This document shows positions 1 through 9,280 of a stretch of 38,215 nt of DNA, in pieces. Position 1 is the first letter of the stretch; the number at the start of each line of letters is the position of its first letter. Origin of the DNA: an uncultured Rhodospirillaceae bacterium (GTDB lineage Bacteria > Pseudomonadota > Alphaproteobacteria > MPNO01 > UBA2964); the NCBI GenBank assembly GCA_913052165.1, contig CAJXEC010000011.1:1-38215 (forward strand), given 5' to 3'. The position numbers and the translations under genes are program-made. The notes under the pieces were generated by a model. The model worked only from the letters and a program-made list of their open reading frames with translations, did not search any database and was not told the origin of the DNA.

Positions 1-462
1 TCGAGGATGGTTTTGATGAAGGCCTACGATCAAAGAGGCTTTGTTTTTTACACGAATACTGGCAGTCGCAAAGGCCGCGACATCCGCGAGAATAAATCTG
101 TTGCATTATTGTTCCATTGGAAATCACTTAAACGGCAGGTCCGTATAACGGGTGCCGCAGAACAAGTGGATGAAGAGGAGGCAGACATTTATTTTGCTTC
201 AAGGTCGCGCGGTTCGCAGGCGGGTGCTTGGGCTTCGAAACAATCGGACCATCTCCAAAGTCGATATTCGTTGGAAGAGTCAATACGTGAGTTCGAGAAA
301 AACTTTGCAGACAAGGCGATCCCCAGGCCGCCCTTTTGGACTGGTTACCGTGTTGTTCCCCGCGAAATAGAATTCTGGGAGGAGGAAGATTTTCGGCTTC
401 ACAACAGGATCTTATATTCTTTGGAGGGTTCAGTTTGGTCAAAATCCTTGCTTTATCCATGA
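1..462 (+). CDS. pdxH: Pyridoxamine/pyridoxine 5'-phosphate oxidase, 3' part
   Basis: Cytosolic FMN enzyme that oxidises PNP or PMP to pyridoxal 5'-phosphate, the last step of vitamin B6 synthesis and salvage. The reading frame is open from base 1 (S-R before the first Met), so the gene begins upstream of the window and the ORF-track Met at 7 is internal. Visible family blocks are 'RGFVFYTNTGSRKG' (FMN-binding region), 'RQVRITG', 'SRGSQAGAWASKQS', 'RPPFWTGYRVVP' and the C-terminal 'EIEFWEEEDFRLHNRI' with the conserved R-L-H. The C-terminus is intact. The identification is secure; only the N-terminal part is missing because of the window edge. Confidence 0.95.
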   Translation, partial: SRMVLMKAYDQRGFVFYTNTGSRKGRDIRENKSVALLFHWKSLKRQVRITGAAEQVDEEEADIYFASRSRGSQAGAWASKQSDHLQSRYSLEESIREFEKNFADKAIPRPPFWTGYRVVPREIEFWEEEDFRLHNRILYSLEGSVWSKSLLYP

Positions 463-533
463 TCTCGCTTCATCCTGTTTTTATGGAAGTACCGCAGGAA
501 ATAGCCAGCAGCTATTCAGTTTGAGGTGGGGAA

Positions 534-1400
534 ATGGCGATAAAGACGATATTAGCGTGTATAAGTAGCAACGATTACTTGAAGTCGGTCTTGGATGCAT
601 CCGAGAGGGTAGCTTCCGGTTTTAATTCGCATATTGAAGTGCTTCATGTTCGCGCCGATCCGCGAGGACTTGTTCCTTACACGGGAGAGGGTATGGATGG
701 CACTATGATAGAAGAGATCATGGACGTTACAGAAAAAGAGAGCGGATTGAGGGCTACAAAAGTCCATGATGCATTTAAATCCTTTTGCGATACCAATGAG
801 AACCTTCTTCTGAACGGAGACCACTCCAGTCAGGCAACGACGATTAGTTGGAGTGAGGAAGTTGGTCGAGAAGATGAGGTCGTATCTATTCGGGGACGGT
901 TATTCGATATAATTGCAGTTGGCCAACCCGCAAAAGATCAAGCCCTACCATCCCCAATCACCCTCGAGGCTGCGCTTCTGGATACGGGACGGCCGGTGAT
1001 GATGGTCCCGCCTAATCTGCCCAGTACAACCGGAAAACATATCGCGGTTGCATGGGAAAGCAGCACTGAAGCAACTCGGGCGATATCCGGCGCAATACCT
1101 CTACTTGAGAAGGCAGAAAGAGTGACACTCTTGGTCAGAAACCCGATGGAACCGCCCGAGATTTCTCCAGAGCAGGCCCTAAATCGGTTCGCCTGGTCCG
1201 GTATTAGCGCTGAAATTTTTCAGTTCAGCGGAGAGTCTGAAGAGGTAGGAGCTGCCTACTTGAGTAGGTCGAGAGAGATTGGCGCAGATTTGCTAGTGAA
1301 GGGAGCCTATGCAAGAGCACGTGTTCGACAGATGATCCTTGGAGGAAGGACCCGTCATATAATTGGAAATGCTGAAATTCCGGTCTTGTTGTGCAGATAG
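534..1400 (+). CDS. Universal stress protein (UspA family), two-domain length
   Basis: 288 residues, about twice one Usp domain. The N-terminus 'MAIKTILACISSNDYL' is the usual beta-strand entry of a Usp domain. The C-terminal half carries 'VKGAYARARVRQMILGGRTRHII', which matches the Usp nucleotide-loop consensus G-2x-G-9x-G(S/T) except that the second Gly is Ala and the last position is Gly. ATP binding is therefore uncertain. Family members are cytosolic and linked to stress survival; no specific partner can be read here. A strong purine-rich site (GGTGGGG) precedes the ATG. It lies 71 bp after pdxH on the same strand and could be read from the same transcript. Confidence 0.85.
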   Translation: MAIKTILACISSNDYLKSVLDASERVASGFNSHIEVLHVRADPRGLVPYTGEGMDGTMIEEIMDVTEKESGLRATKVHDAFKSFCDTNENLLLNGDHSSQATTISWSEEVGREDEVVSIRGRLFDIIAVGQPAKDQALPSPITLEAALLDTGRPVMMVPPNLPSTTGKHIAVAWESSTEATRAISGAIPLLEKAERVTLLVRNPMEPPEISPEQALNRFAWSGISAEIFQFSGESEEVGAAYLSRSREIGADLLVKGAYARARVRQMILGGRTRHIIGNAEIPVLLCR

Positions 1401-1571
1401 ATAAAAGCGAGCTTTTGCTTCTTTAATTTTATGTTTGGATCTTAGTTCTTCTGCGCGAACCCTCTGCAGCCCCGTTTAACGGGCCTGATCAACTCGATTA
1501 TATGAGTAACAGACAAAGTAAAATAAATTGGAAATCAGCCATTTATAGGTCGCTACTTACAAGGTTGAGGG

Positions 1572-2393
1572 ATGGATTATACATTTTCAATTAAAGATAT
1601 TGATTACCTGGAGATAGAGGGTATCAAATTAAAACTCCGAATATATAGGCCTAAGGTGGAAACCAAAATCTGGGTAATGGAAGCCCACGGTGGCGCCTGG
1701 GCAAGCAACGATCGGACTTCTAACAACGTTTTGCATGAGGCACTTGCAAAAGCCGGTATTGGAGCCGTTGGGATCGATTTTCGCCTTTCGTGTCAGGCGC
1801 GATATCCAGCCCCATTGCAAGATATCAGTTACGCTATTCGTTGGTTTAAAAAAAATGCCTCCGATTTGGATATTGAGATCAAAAAATTAGGTGGCCTTGG
1901 GACATCAAGTGGCGGGCAACAAATGGGACTGATTGCTCTGAGGCCGAATGATCCGGAATATTGCCTTCCAGTCCCAGATCTATCTAACATAGATGCATCC
2001 ATTGATTTTTTTGCTGCTTGTTGGCCAATATTGGATCCCCTTGCTCGATACCAAATGGCTCAACTTAAAGGAAATGGGAGACTGATTAGCCACCATCGAA
2101 AATATTTTGAAAATGAATCGGTAATGGAGAGGGCTAATCCTTATCGGTTGCTCGTTAGGGGGGAAGAAACGCATAGACCTCCGATTATGATTATTCAAGG
2201 CACCGCCGACGATAACGTCAATCATGAATGGCAAGATGCTTTTGCAAAGAGGTACATTGCTGCGGGAGGCGACTGCCTCGTCCACAAATTTGAAGGTCAG
2301 CCTCATACATTCGCCACAAAAAGTTCTTATAAACCGGAGTCAAGAGCGGCACTCAAGATTTTACAGGACTTCGTGTCTGCGCAAATCAATTAA
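1572..2393 (+). CDS. Alpha/beta hydrolase, esterase/lipase type
   Basis: 273 residues with the hormone-sensitive-lipase-like oxyanion motif 'HGGAW' (about residues 39-43), a nucleophile elbow 'GTSSG' (Ser about 112), an acid candidate in 'GTADDNV' and a C-terminal His in 'QPHTF'. This order fits a Ser-Asp-His esterase of the alpha/beta-hydrolase_3/BD-FAE group, to which kynurenine formamidase-like proteins also belong. There is no signal peptide, so it is probably cytosolic. The substrate is unknown and no neighbour suggests one. It stands alone: 171 bp follow the stress gene, and the next gene (pssA) is convergent. Confidence 0.8.
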   Translation: MDYTFSIKDIDYLEIEGIKLKLRIYRPKVETKIWVMEAHGGAWASNDRTSNNVLHEALAKAGIGAVGIDFRLSCQARYPAPLQDISYAIRWFKKNASDLDIEIKKLGGLGTSSGGQQMGLIALRPNDPEYCLPVPDLSNIDASIDFFAACWPILDPLARYQMAQLKGNGRLISHHRKYFENESVMERANPYRLLVRGEETHRPPIMIIQGTADDNVNHEWQDAFAKRYIAAGGDCLVHKFEGQPHTFATKSSYKPESRAALKILQDFVSAQIN

Positions 2394-2530
2394 TGTTGAG
2401 AGTTCAGGTGATTTCTACCATGAGCAAGAGAAAATAAAATCGGTGAACATTGGTCGCCGGGGCTTGTCGATCTCTAAACCTTATTTTGTAATAATTTCGA
2501 GGAGGCAATCTCTAAAAATTTACCTAATCG

Positions 2531-3340
2531 TTAATCATCATTTCGCGGTTGGGATGACTTTATAAAAGAAGTAGAATGTTCCTCGAGTTGAAGTTTTTTA
2601 TATGCACGGATGGAGAGGGGTAAAGTGCACCCGTAGGTGATGATTATTCCTACCAGGGTCCAGAGTGGTTCAGTTAACATCGCAGCTGCCAGGAATGCTA
2701 TTGCTGCCATAGAGGCTCGGAAATACTTGGTCCTTATCTTTATATGTTTAAAAGACCAAGTTGGTAGGCGGCTTATCATCAAGGCCCCCACAAGAAGAGT
2801 CCACGGTCCTACCAGCCAGGGAGAACGCAGCCAATCCCATGAGGTCTCAGCAAAGACCATGAGCGGTAGAAGAAGGATACCGGCGCCGGCTGGAGCCGGT
2901 ATCCCGGTGAAAAACCCTTTGGACCACGTGGGTAAGGCATTTTCAGTCGAAGAAACATTGAATCTTGCCAGTCGCAAGACACAGCAAATAGGAAAAAGGA
3001 GGGCAATCGCCCAGCCAATGCCTGCAGCCGACTGCAATGACCACAGAAACATAACAATTACTGGTGCCACCCCAAATGCTATACTATCAACCAGTGAGTC
3101 TAGTTGTCCGCCGAAATTTGATGAACCACCCACCAATCTTGCAATGCGCCCATCCAGGGTGTCCAAAAGTGCGGCTCCCGCAATTAAGAATATTGCAATA
3201 TCCCACCTCTCCTCTAAGCCAAATCGAATCGAGGTAAGACCGGCACAAAGCCCCAGCATTGTGAGCGCATTCGGAAGGAGCCGATGGATTCTCTCCCTTC
3301 GGATCCTTATTTTGCTGCTCGGTTCACTCGACCCTGACAT
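2531..3340 (-). CDS. pssA: CDP-diacylglycerol-serine O-phosphatidyltransferase
   Basis: Inner-membrane enzyme that joins CDP-diacylglycerol and L-serine to give phosphatidylserine. The CDP-alcohol phosphotransferase signature D-G-x2-A-R-x8-G-x3-D-x3-D is complete: 'DGRIAR' at residues 63-68, G77, D81 and D85. Several hydrophobic segments follow, as expected for a polytopic protein of 269 residues. Its ATG shares one base with the TGA of psd (TGATG), so the two are translationally coupled. The product is the substrate of the upstream gene's product, so the pair makes phosphatidylethanolamine. Confidence 0.96.
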   Translation of the reverse strand: MSGSSEPSSKIRIRRERIHRLLPNALTMLGLCAGLTSIRFGLEERWDIAIFLIAGAALLDTLDGRIARLVGGSSNFGGQLDSLVDSIAFGVAPVIVMFLWSLQSAAGIGWAIALLFPICCVLRLARFNVSSTENALPTWSKGFFTGIPAPAGAGILLLPLMVFAETSWDWLRSPWLVGPWTLLVGALMISRLPTWSFKHIKIRTKYFRASMAAIAFLAAAMLTEPLWTLVGIIITYGCTLPLSIRAYKKLQLEEHSTSFIKSSQPRNDD

Positions 3341-4029
3341 CAGCGAACTTCTCCTTTGCGATCTGCATCTTCGGAATTCAACCTAGCAATTACCGTCTCA
3401 CCGGCGACAGCCTTTTGTCCTTCAACAACCAATACAGTAGAGGTGGATGGTAGGTAAACGTCCACGCGACTTCCAAAACGGATCAGACCAAACCTTTCAC
3501 CCGCTTTGAGATCGATGCCATCAGGCACCCAGCTTACTATCCTCCTCGCAATCAAACCAGCAATCTGCACAACAGCTATTTCGGTGTCGTCATTGAGTGA
3601 TATACGGAGTGATCGTCTTTCATTGTCGACGCTAGCTTTGTCCAATGACGCATTAAAAAACTTGCCAGGAAAGTAGGCAGAATTCCGTATTTTCCCATCC
3701 ACTGGAGACCTATTTACATGGCAGTCAAACACATTCATAAATACGCTGACGCGCCTCATTGTCTTGGTTTTCATGCCAAGTTCTTCGGGAGGAGAGCAAT
3801 CTTTTACTGATTGGATTAAGCCATCTGCTGGGCTTATCACAAGGTCGGGTCCGATAGGTGTAATCCGATCAGGATCACGAAAAAAATATGCACACCAGAC
3901 GGTAAGTAGGCTTCCTATCGACCCCAAAATTTGGCCCGTCAATCCACCAATTGAAAAAAATAGGCTAGTAACTGCAGCAAAAAAGATAATGAAGGGCCAG
4001 CCCTTTGGATGAATTTTAATTTTTACCAT
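3340..4029 (-). CDS. psd: Phosphatidylserine decarboxylase proenzyme
   Basis: Pyruvoyl-dependent enzyme converting phosphatidylserine to phosphatidylethanolamine at the inner membrane. It is 229 residues, the short type usual in alphaproteobacteria. The self-cleavage site is the G-S pair in 'RFGSRVDVYLP' (about G186/S187), where Ser becomes the pyruvoyl group of the alpha chain. The N-terminal part has hydrophobic segments, and 'NVFDCHVNRSPVDG' is the conserved His block. It is first in the psd-pssA operon. Upstream on the same strand lies the DUF62 pseudogene, 67 bp away. Confidence 0.96.
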   Translation of the reverse strand: MVKIKIHPKGWPFIIFFAAVTSLFFSIGGLTGQILGSIGSLLTVWCAYFFRDPDRITPIGPDLVISPADGLIQSVKDCSPPEELGMKTKTMRRVSVFMNVFDCHVNRSPVDGKIRNSAYFPGKFFNASLDKASVDNERRSLRISLNDDTEIAVVQIAGLIARRIVSWVPDGIDLKAGERFGLIRFGSRVDVYLPSTSTVLVVEGQKAVAGETVIARLNSEDADRKGEVR

Positions 4030-4096
4030 ACTTAAACAGACCTTTGCTCTATTTTCACAAGATTAACAAATTAATATTTCACTATGGATTTGTGAA

Positions 4097-4810
4097 TTAG
4101 ACTTCTGAGCCAATCTTTAACCCAAGTGTTTTTGTGTTAGCTCGATTCACCGCTATTTCTATCAGCCCGTTTCAATTTTTATATCAGAAAGCTTCTCCTG
4201 CCGCGACATCTGAAAAAACCCTAGCTCTTCTATATTTGTGTTCTCTCAGGCTTACCACGGTTTGGGAATTCACTTTTGCGGCCCGAAGCCCAGTAATAGC
4301 GTAGCCAAATTGATCTACGTAAATAATTGATTTTTAGTCATCCGGCCAATCAAATTGTTTGATTTCTGTTCGAGGCGGAGCCTTTCTATCCGGAAAAAAC
4401 CATCGAAAATTTTTGCCGCACTGGGTGCAAAGATATCTCGACCGTAACAGCTTGCCGACCGTTTAGTTAATATTTCTTGAATTTTCCGGACCCTCGCCTC
4501 TTCGTCGGAGCAGACGTTCCGTTTGAGGACACCGTTGTCAAGTCCGAAAAACCATTTTCCTTTGACACTTATCATGAGAGGGTCTCTTCGCCCACCTACG
4601 CCGGGATCTAAAATAATAACAAAAATTATTCCAGTTTTTAAAGCTCTAGAATAAGCACTCAACAAATATCTACTGTATTTTGGCTGATATAGGCGCGCGT
4701 CATGAATTAAATATTTAATATCAGTTAAAAGGTGCGATTGAATTTATGGCGTATTTCATTTGACCCACATAAGGTCCCTCTAGCCCAAAATCCGGAAATA
4801 TGACAATCAT
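4097..4810 (-). pseudogene. Broken SAM hydroxide adenosyltransferase (DUF62/SAM_HAT) gene
   Basis: The whole family architecture can be read from an ATG at 4810 to a TAA at 4097, about 238 codons, but not in one frame. Frame A gives 'MIVIFPDFGLEGPYVGQMKYA'. Near 4727-4731, in a T-run, the reading must skip one base to give 'LIHDARLYQPKYSRYLLSAYSRA' and then 'ILDPGVGGRRDPL', 'LDNGVL' and 'CYGRDIFAPSAA'. Near 4331-4336, in an A-run, it must step back one base to give 'IIYVDQFGYAITGLRAAK'. Two TGA codons (4184-4186 and 4172-4174) then interrupt 'GEAF*YKN*NGLIEIAVNRA', where the family has Trp and usually Ser. Intact enzymes hydrolyse S-adenosylmethionine to adenosine and methionine. The 116-residue ORF in the track is only the middle third. 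Sequencing error could explain the indels, but hardly two stops as well. Confidence 0.85.
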
Positions 4811-4926
4811 ATTCGTAAATATATCCTGGTACTGTGAAGTAGTTCTCATTTTTGTTTTTAAATGCTGACCAGTTTTTTGTCTGATTTAATTGACTTCCAA
4901 CGGCCTCCTGAGTAGAAGCCGCCAAT

Positions 4927-5910
4927 ATGCGTATTTTCAATTCATATAAACAAGTCCCACCTGATCTGCAGGGAGGAGTCGTAGCTCTCGGCAACTTTGA
5001 TGGAGTCCATTTAGGTCATCGAGAAGTTATAAGTGAGGCAAAAGAGGTGGCAAAGGGCCTTAATGTCCCGGCCTCGGTATTGACATTTTCGCCTCATCCA
5101 AGGCGCTTTTTCAGACCAGACGATAATTATTTTGAGTTGACCCCCGGTGAAGGAAAGATCAGATTTATAGAAGATTTGGGTGTTGATGCCCTTTTTTCCA
5201 TAAAGTTCGATGAAAAACTCGCTGGCATGGCCGCACCAGAATTCGTTGCCAAAATCTTAGCTGGGGGATTAAAGACAAAATATGTCGTTGCCGGATACGA
5301 TTTTGTTTTTGGTAAAGGGCGCCAGGGAAATCTCGCCTTGCTAAAATCCTCAGGCCAAGAGTTTGGTTTCGGTGTTTCCGTTGTGGAGGCGGTTTCGCCA
5401 AATAATAAGTCTTTGCCTGCGATATCCTCTACTGCGATTAGAAACCACCTTCGCGCGGGCCGGCTATTCTTAGCCTATCAGTTACTGGGGCGACCTTGGG
5501 AAATTGAGGGCGAGGTCGTGAAGGGAGACCAGAGGGGGCGAGAGATTGGTTTTCCGACCGCGAACGTCAATCCGGGAGAATACCTCAATCCTGCTCTCGG
5601 GGTGTATGCTTGTTGGGTCAAAGTAGCCGAAGAGAGACGACTTGAGTGGCTCCCAGGAGTTGTAAACGTTGGAAAAAGACCAACTTTCCAAGGAAACAGT
5701 GTCACGGTGGAGGTTCATCTTTTCGATTTTGATAAGGATCTTTACGGGAAGACTTTACGCGTTATTTTGGCAAAGTTCATTAGGCCAGAGATTAAATTCG
5801 ATGGTTTTGACGCAATTCGCGCCCAGATTCAAAAGGATAGTCACATGGCTAGATCTACACTCCTGGAGACCACCCCGGGATCAGTTATCAAGATCGGTGA
5901 GGAGCAATAA
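4927..5910 (+). CDS. ribF: Bifunctional riboflavin kinase / FAD synthetase
   Basis: Makes FMN from riboflavin and then FAD from FMN in the cytosol. The N-terminal nucleotidyltransferase domain shows '[10 protein letters not shown]' (HxGH-like, residues about 22-31) and '[10 protein letters not shown]'. The C-terminal kinase domain starts near '[27 protein letters not shown]' with the PTAN motif. At 327 residues it is near the usual 310-330. It is the first gene of a plus-strand run with ileS and lspA, an order common in proteobacteria. The stop lies 2 bases before the GTG of ileS. Confidence 0.96.
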   Translation: MRIFNSYKQVPPDLQGGVVALGNFDGVHLGHREVISEAKEVAKGLNVPASVLTFSPHPRRFFRPDDNYFELTPGEGKIRFIEDLGVDALFSIKFDEKLAGMAAPEFVAKILAGGLKTKYVVAGYDFVFGKGRQGNLALLKSSGQEFGFGVSVVEAVSPNNKSLPAISSTAIRNHLRAGRLFLAYQLLGRPWEIEGEVVKGDQRGREIGFPTANVNPGEYLNPALGVYACWVKVAEERRLEWLPGVVNVGKRPTFQGNSVTVEVHLFDFDKDLYGKTLRVILAKFIRPEIKFDGFDAIRAQIQKDSHMARSTLLETTPGSVIKIGEEQ

Positions 5911-5912
5911 GC

Positions 5913-8807
5913 GTGGATTACAAATCAACGGTTTTTTTGCCAAAAACAGATTTCCCGATGCGCGGCGCCTTGCCGCAAAACGAGCCAAAAATTTTAGCCA
6001 AATGGAAGAGCCTGAACCTTTACCAGCGGCAGCGAGAGGAGTCCAAAGGTCGGCCGAAATATGTGCTGCATGATGGCCCACCATATGCCAACGGTAACCT
6101 CCACATAGGTCACGCTTTAAACAAAATCTTGAAAGATGTGATCAATAAATCTCGTCAAATGACCGGTTTCGATGCGAATTATGTCCCCGGTTGGGATTGT
6201 CACGGGCTCCCAATTGAGTGGAAGATAGAGGAAAAATATCGGGCCAAGCAAAAAAAGAAGGATGATGTGCCGATAATCGAGTTCCGCGAAGAGTGTCGTA
6301 AATTCGCATCGGATTGGATTGAGGTACAGTCTGAGGAGTTCCAGCGCCTTGGGGTGATAGGGGATTGGAAAAATCCATACACTACCATGACCTTTGCCGC
6401 AGAAGCACAAATAGCCAGGGAACTGATGAAGTTTGCAACAAGTGGGCAACTTTATCGGGGTTCTAAGCCAGTGATGTGGTCGGTTGTGGAAGGAACCGCT
6501 CTGGCTGAGGCAGAGGTGGAATATCATGAGTATGAGTCAGATCAAATTTGGGTCGCATTTTCTGCGATACCCTCGGGAAGTGAGACCTGGGATGATCTGT
6601 TAAATAAATTTCCAGATTTGAAAGTGGTCATTTGGACCACAACACCATGGACTATTCCGGGTAATCGGGCGATATCTTTTTCATCCAATATTTCATACGG
6701 ATTATATAAAATTATTGAGGCCCCGGAAGAAAATTGGGCTAAAGAGGGCGACTTGTACCTTCTGGCCGATGAATTGGTTTCTGAAGTCATGGCTGCAGCA
6801 CGGGTCGTTTCGTTTGAGAAGTTGGTTGAAATCCCGGCAGAAACGTTATCAGAAGGGCACTGCCGTCACCCGCTTAGAAGTTTAGGAGGTGGTTACAATT
6901 TCGATATCCCTCTGTTGGATGGAGATCATGTGACTAATGATGTGGGCACCGGATTTGTTCATACGGCTCCGAGTCACGGCAGGGATGATTTTGAAATTTG
7001 GGTTGCAAACACCCCTTTGCTGGATGCACGCAGCATAGACCGTCATATTCCTTACACGGTAGATGCAAGAGGGGCTTATACGAGAGAGGCGCCAGGTTTT
7101 GAGGGAGAGCTTGTAATCAAAGAGAATGGAAAAAAGGGTTCCGCGAACTCTTTGGTCATTGGAGCGCTTGCCGAAAAAGGCGCAATGCTGGCTCGTTCTC
7201 GTTTAAAGCATCAGTATCCGCACAGTTGGCGTTCTAAAACGCCTGTTATTTTTCGTAATACGCCTCAATGGTTTATATCAATGGGAGACGAGCATGGGGC
7301 GAGGAGTTTACGCTCCAAGGCGCTAGACGCAATTTCTGCGACTAACTTCTTCCCTCCTCAGGGCAGAAACAGGCTGAGAGGAATGATTGAAACCCGACCT
7401 GATTGGGTAATCTCACGTCAGAGAGCCTGGGGCGTTCCCATCTGCGTTTTCGTTCACAAGGAAACGGGGCATATTCTACAAGACTCTGATGTGAACGCTC
7501 GGATCCTAGAAATTTTTGAAAAGGAAGGGGCTAATAGTTGGTTCGCGTCGGACCCGACGAGGTTTTTGTCTGATGGTTACACTGCGGACGACTATGATCA
7601 GGTGACCGATATTTTGGATGTTTGGTTTGACTCTGGATCTACTCACAGTTTTGTTTTGGAGCAGCGAGAAGATCTTGTATCGCCGGCCGACCTTTATCTT
7701 GAAGGATCAGACCAGCATCGGGGTTGGTTTCACTCGTCTCTTCTGGAGTCTTGCGGCACGAGAGAGCGGGCCCCCTATAAGGCAGTTTTGACTCACGGGT
7801 TCGTCCTCGCGGAGGAAGGCGTTAAGATGTCGAAGTCCTTGGGCAACGTGATATCCCCCGAAGAGGTCATCAAACAATATGGCGCAGATATTCTTCGGAT
7901 CTGGGTTGTTGCATCCGATTACTCCGAGGACCTTAGAATCGGCCCCGAAATTCTTAAATTTCAATCGGACGCCTATCGGCGCTTGCGAAATACACTGCGC
8001 TTTCTCTTGGGAAGTCTGCAAGGTTATCGTGATGAAGAGAGGGTTCCCTACGAGGACATGCCCGAATTAGAGAGGTTCATCCTGCATCGCCTTCAAGATC
8101 TCGACAAAATGATACGTCAATCCGCCGAAAATTATGACTTTCACACCGTGTTTTTAGCCCTCCATAATTTCTGTGGGATCGAACTATCTTCTTTGTACTT
8201 CGATATCCGAAAAGATAGCCTTTACTGCGATAAAAAAGATGCTCCTACCAGACGAGCAGCTCGGACGGTTCTTTTTGATACTTTTTCTTGCCTGACCGCA
8301 TGGTTGGCGCCGATAATTTGCTTTACCGCCGAGGAGGCGTGGCAAAGCCGGCAGACCGCGGATTGGGACGACGGGCCCGAGTCAGTGCACTTGCGACAAT
8401 TTCCTGATGTTCCACGCGCTTGGGAGGATCAGAAATTGGATAAGAAGTGGCAACGCATCAGAGAAATTCGCCGTGTGGTCACTGGAGCAATAGAAGTAGA
8501 AAGAGCGAGTAAAAAAATTGGCTCGAGTTTGCAGGCGGCTGTGAAAATCTTTCTCACACAGTCTGATACCAAGCTATTTGAGAATTTGGATGTGGCAGAA
8601 ATTTGCATTACATCCGGAGCGGAATTGACTACTGATGCAATTCCTGCGGATGCTTTCAGCCTCGATGATGTCTCTAATGTTGCAGCACAGGTAATCGCGG
8701 CGCCCGGGAATAAATGCGAGAGATGTTGGAAGGTGCTTCAAGAGGTGGGTGCCGCTGGGCAGGCAGAGGACCTGTGTAACCGTTGCTCGGAGTTTATGAA
8801 CCTTTGA
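5913..8807 (+). CDS. ileS: Isoleucyl-tRNA synthetase
   Basis: Class I aminoacyl-tRNA synthetase charging tRNA-Ile, with editing of misactivated valine. At 964 residues it is of bacterial length. The HIGH motif is in '[12 protein letters not shown]' (residues 64-67), KMSKS is in '[10 protein letters not shown]' (around 637-643), and the CP1 editing region contains '[11 protein letters not shown]' and '[16 protein letters not shown]'. A C-terminal zinc finger 'CERCWKV...LCNRCSEF' is intact. The start is GTG, with GAGGAG about 8 bases upstream inside the end of ribF. It is coupled to lspA through a TTGA overlap. Confidence 0.98.
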   Translation: MDYKSTVFLPKTDFPMRGALPQNEPKILAKWKSLNLYQRQREESKGRPKYVLHDGPPYANGNLHIGHALNKILKDVINKSRQMTGFDANYVPGWDCHGLPIEWKIEEKYRAKQKKKDDVPIIEFREECRKFASDWIEVQSEEFQRLGVIGDWKNPYTTMTFAAEAQIARELMKFATSGQLYRGSKPVMWSVVEGTALAEAEVEYHEYESDQIWVAFSAIPSGSETWDDLLNKFPDLKVVIWTTTPWTIPGNRAISFSSNISYGLYKIIEAPEENWAKEGDLYLLADELVSEVMAAARVVSFEKLVEIPAETLSEGHCRHPLRSLGGGYNFDIPLLDGDHVTNDVGTGFVHTAPSHGRDDFEIWVANTPLLDARSIDRHIPYTVDARGAYTREAPGFEGELVIKENGKKGSANSLVIGALAEKGAMLARSRLKHQYPHSWRSKTPVIFRNTPQWFISMGDEHGARSLRSKALDAISATNFFPPQGRNRLRGMIETRPDWVISRQRAWGVPICVFVHKETGHILQDSDVNARILEIFEKEGANSWFASDPTRFLSDGYTADDYDQVTDILDVWFDSGSTHSFVLEQREDLVSPADLYLEGSDQHRGWFHSSLLESCGTRERAPYKAVLTHGFVLAEEGVKMSKSLGNVISPEEVIKQYGADILRIWVVASDYSEDLRIGPEILKFQSDAYRRLRNTLRFLLGSLQGYRDEERVPYEDMPELERFILHRLQDLDKMIRQSAENYDFHTVFLALHNFCGIELSSLYFDIRKDSLYCDKKDAPTRRAARTVLFDTFSCLTAWLAPIICFTAEEAWQSRQTADWDDGPESVHLRQFPDVPRAWEDQKLDKKWQRIREIRRVVTGAIEVERASKKIGSSLQAAVKIFLTQSDTKLFENLDVAEICITSGAELTTDAIPADAFSLDDVSNVAAQVIAAPGNKCERCWKVLQEVGAAGQAEDLCNRCSEFMNL

Positions 8808-9280
8808 TCCTCTCAAAACGTTCAACGGCTTTTATTGTTTTGTTCTTGGTAGTCTTGGTTGATCAAGCGACAAAGTGGTGGATTTTGGCCGTAATAATGC
8901 CTTTTCCAGCGATAATTCCTATATCCAATTTCTTTAACCTGGCACTGGTTATGAACACTGGCGTCAGCTTCGGAATTTTTGGGGATGGCGATTGGTGGGT
9001 TCGTTGGGTTTTGGTTATTTGTGCTTCAGTATTAACGGTTGGTTTGTTTTTCTGGATGGTTAAGACAAAAGAACGTCCTTTATCGTTCGGTCTGGCATTT
9101 ATCATTGGAGGTGCCGTGGGAAATTTGATTGATCGAATTAGATTTGGGGCGGTAGTTGATTTCTTGGATTTTCATTACGAGAGCTGGCATTGGCCGGCAT
9201 TTAATATTGCTGATAGTGCAATCACGTTCGGGGTGGCGATAATTTTGATTGACAGTATATTTAGTAAGAAGGCCAAATGA
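8804..9280 (+). CDS. lspA: Lipoprotein signal peptidase (signal peptidase II)
   Basis: Inner-membrane aspartyl protease that removes signal peptides from diacylglyceryl-modified prolipoproteins. Motifs are 'VDQATKWWI', '[10 protein letters not shown]', '[18 protein letters not shown]' (first catalytic Asp region) and 'FNIADSAI' (second catalytic Asp), with four hydrophobic segments. The ORF track opens at a TTG at 8783, but the TTG at 8804 overlaps the ileS stop as TTGA, gives a normal 158-residue protein and fits coupled translation. No in-frame ATG exists at the N-terminus. The next gene encodes a lipoprotein that is a likely substrate. Confidence 0.93.
   Translation: MILSKRSTAFIVLFLVVLVDQATKWWILAVIMPFPAIIPISNFFNLALVMNTGVSFGIFGDGDWWVRWVLVICASVLTVGLFFWMVKTKERPLSFGLAFIIGGAVGNLIDRIRFGAVVDFLDFHYESWHWPAFNIADSAITFGVAIILIDSIFSKKAK

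Noticed and set aside
1404-1431. AAAAGCGAGCTTTT followed by T-rich sequence after the stress-protein gene
   Set aside because: The stem is only five A/T-rich pairs with a four-base loop, too weak to call a terminator.
1468-1486. AGCCCCG/CGGGCCT imperfect hairpin between the stress gene and the hydrolase
   Set aside because: It contains a mismatch and no T-run follows; no function can be supported.
2879-2904. Repetitive CCGGCGCCGGCTGGAGCCGG sequence
   Set aside because: It encodes the Ala/Gly/Pro-rich stretch 'TGIPAPAGAGI' of PssA, a conserved part of that protein, and is not a separate repeat.
2637-3386. 249-residue plus-strand ORF opposite pssA
   Set aside because: It is the antisense shadow of pssA, whose catalytic motif and length are fully conserved on the other strand.
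4172-4186. Idea that TGA is read as Trp (altered genetic code), because one TGA in the pseudogene stands at a conserved Trp
   Set aside because: TGA is the ordinary stop of several intact genes here (psd, xseA, ileS, lpxK), and the pseudogene also needs two frameshifts.
4890-4918. TTGACT-17-TAGAAG upstream of ribF, promoter-like
   Set aside because: The -10 match is poor and it would place the transcript start at the ribF ATG, making a leaderless message. It lies in A/T-rich sequence where such pairs are common.
4725-4994. 89-residue minus-strand ORF in the psd-ribF gap
   Set aside because: It overlaps the ribF start on the opposite strand and the DUF62 pseudogene in another frame; its protein has no family features.
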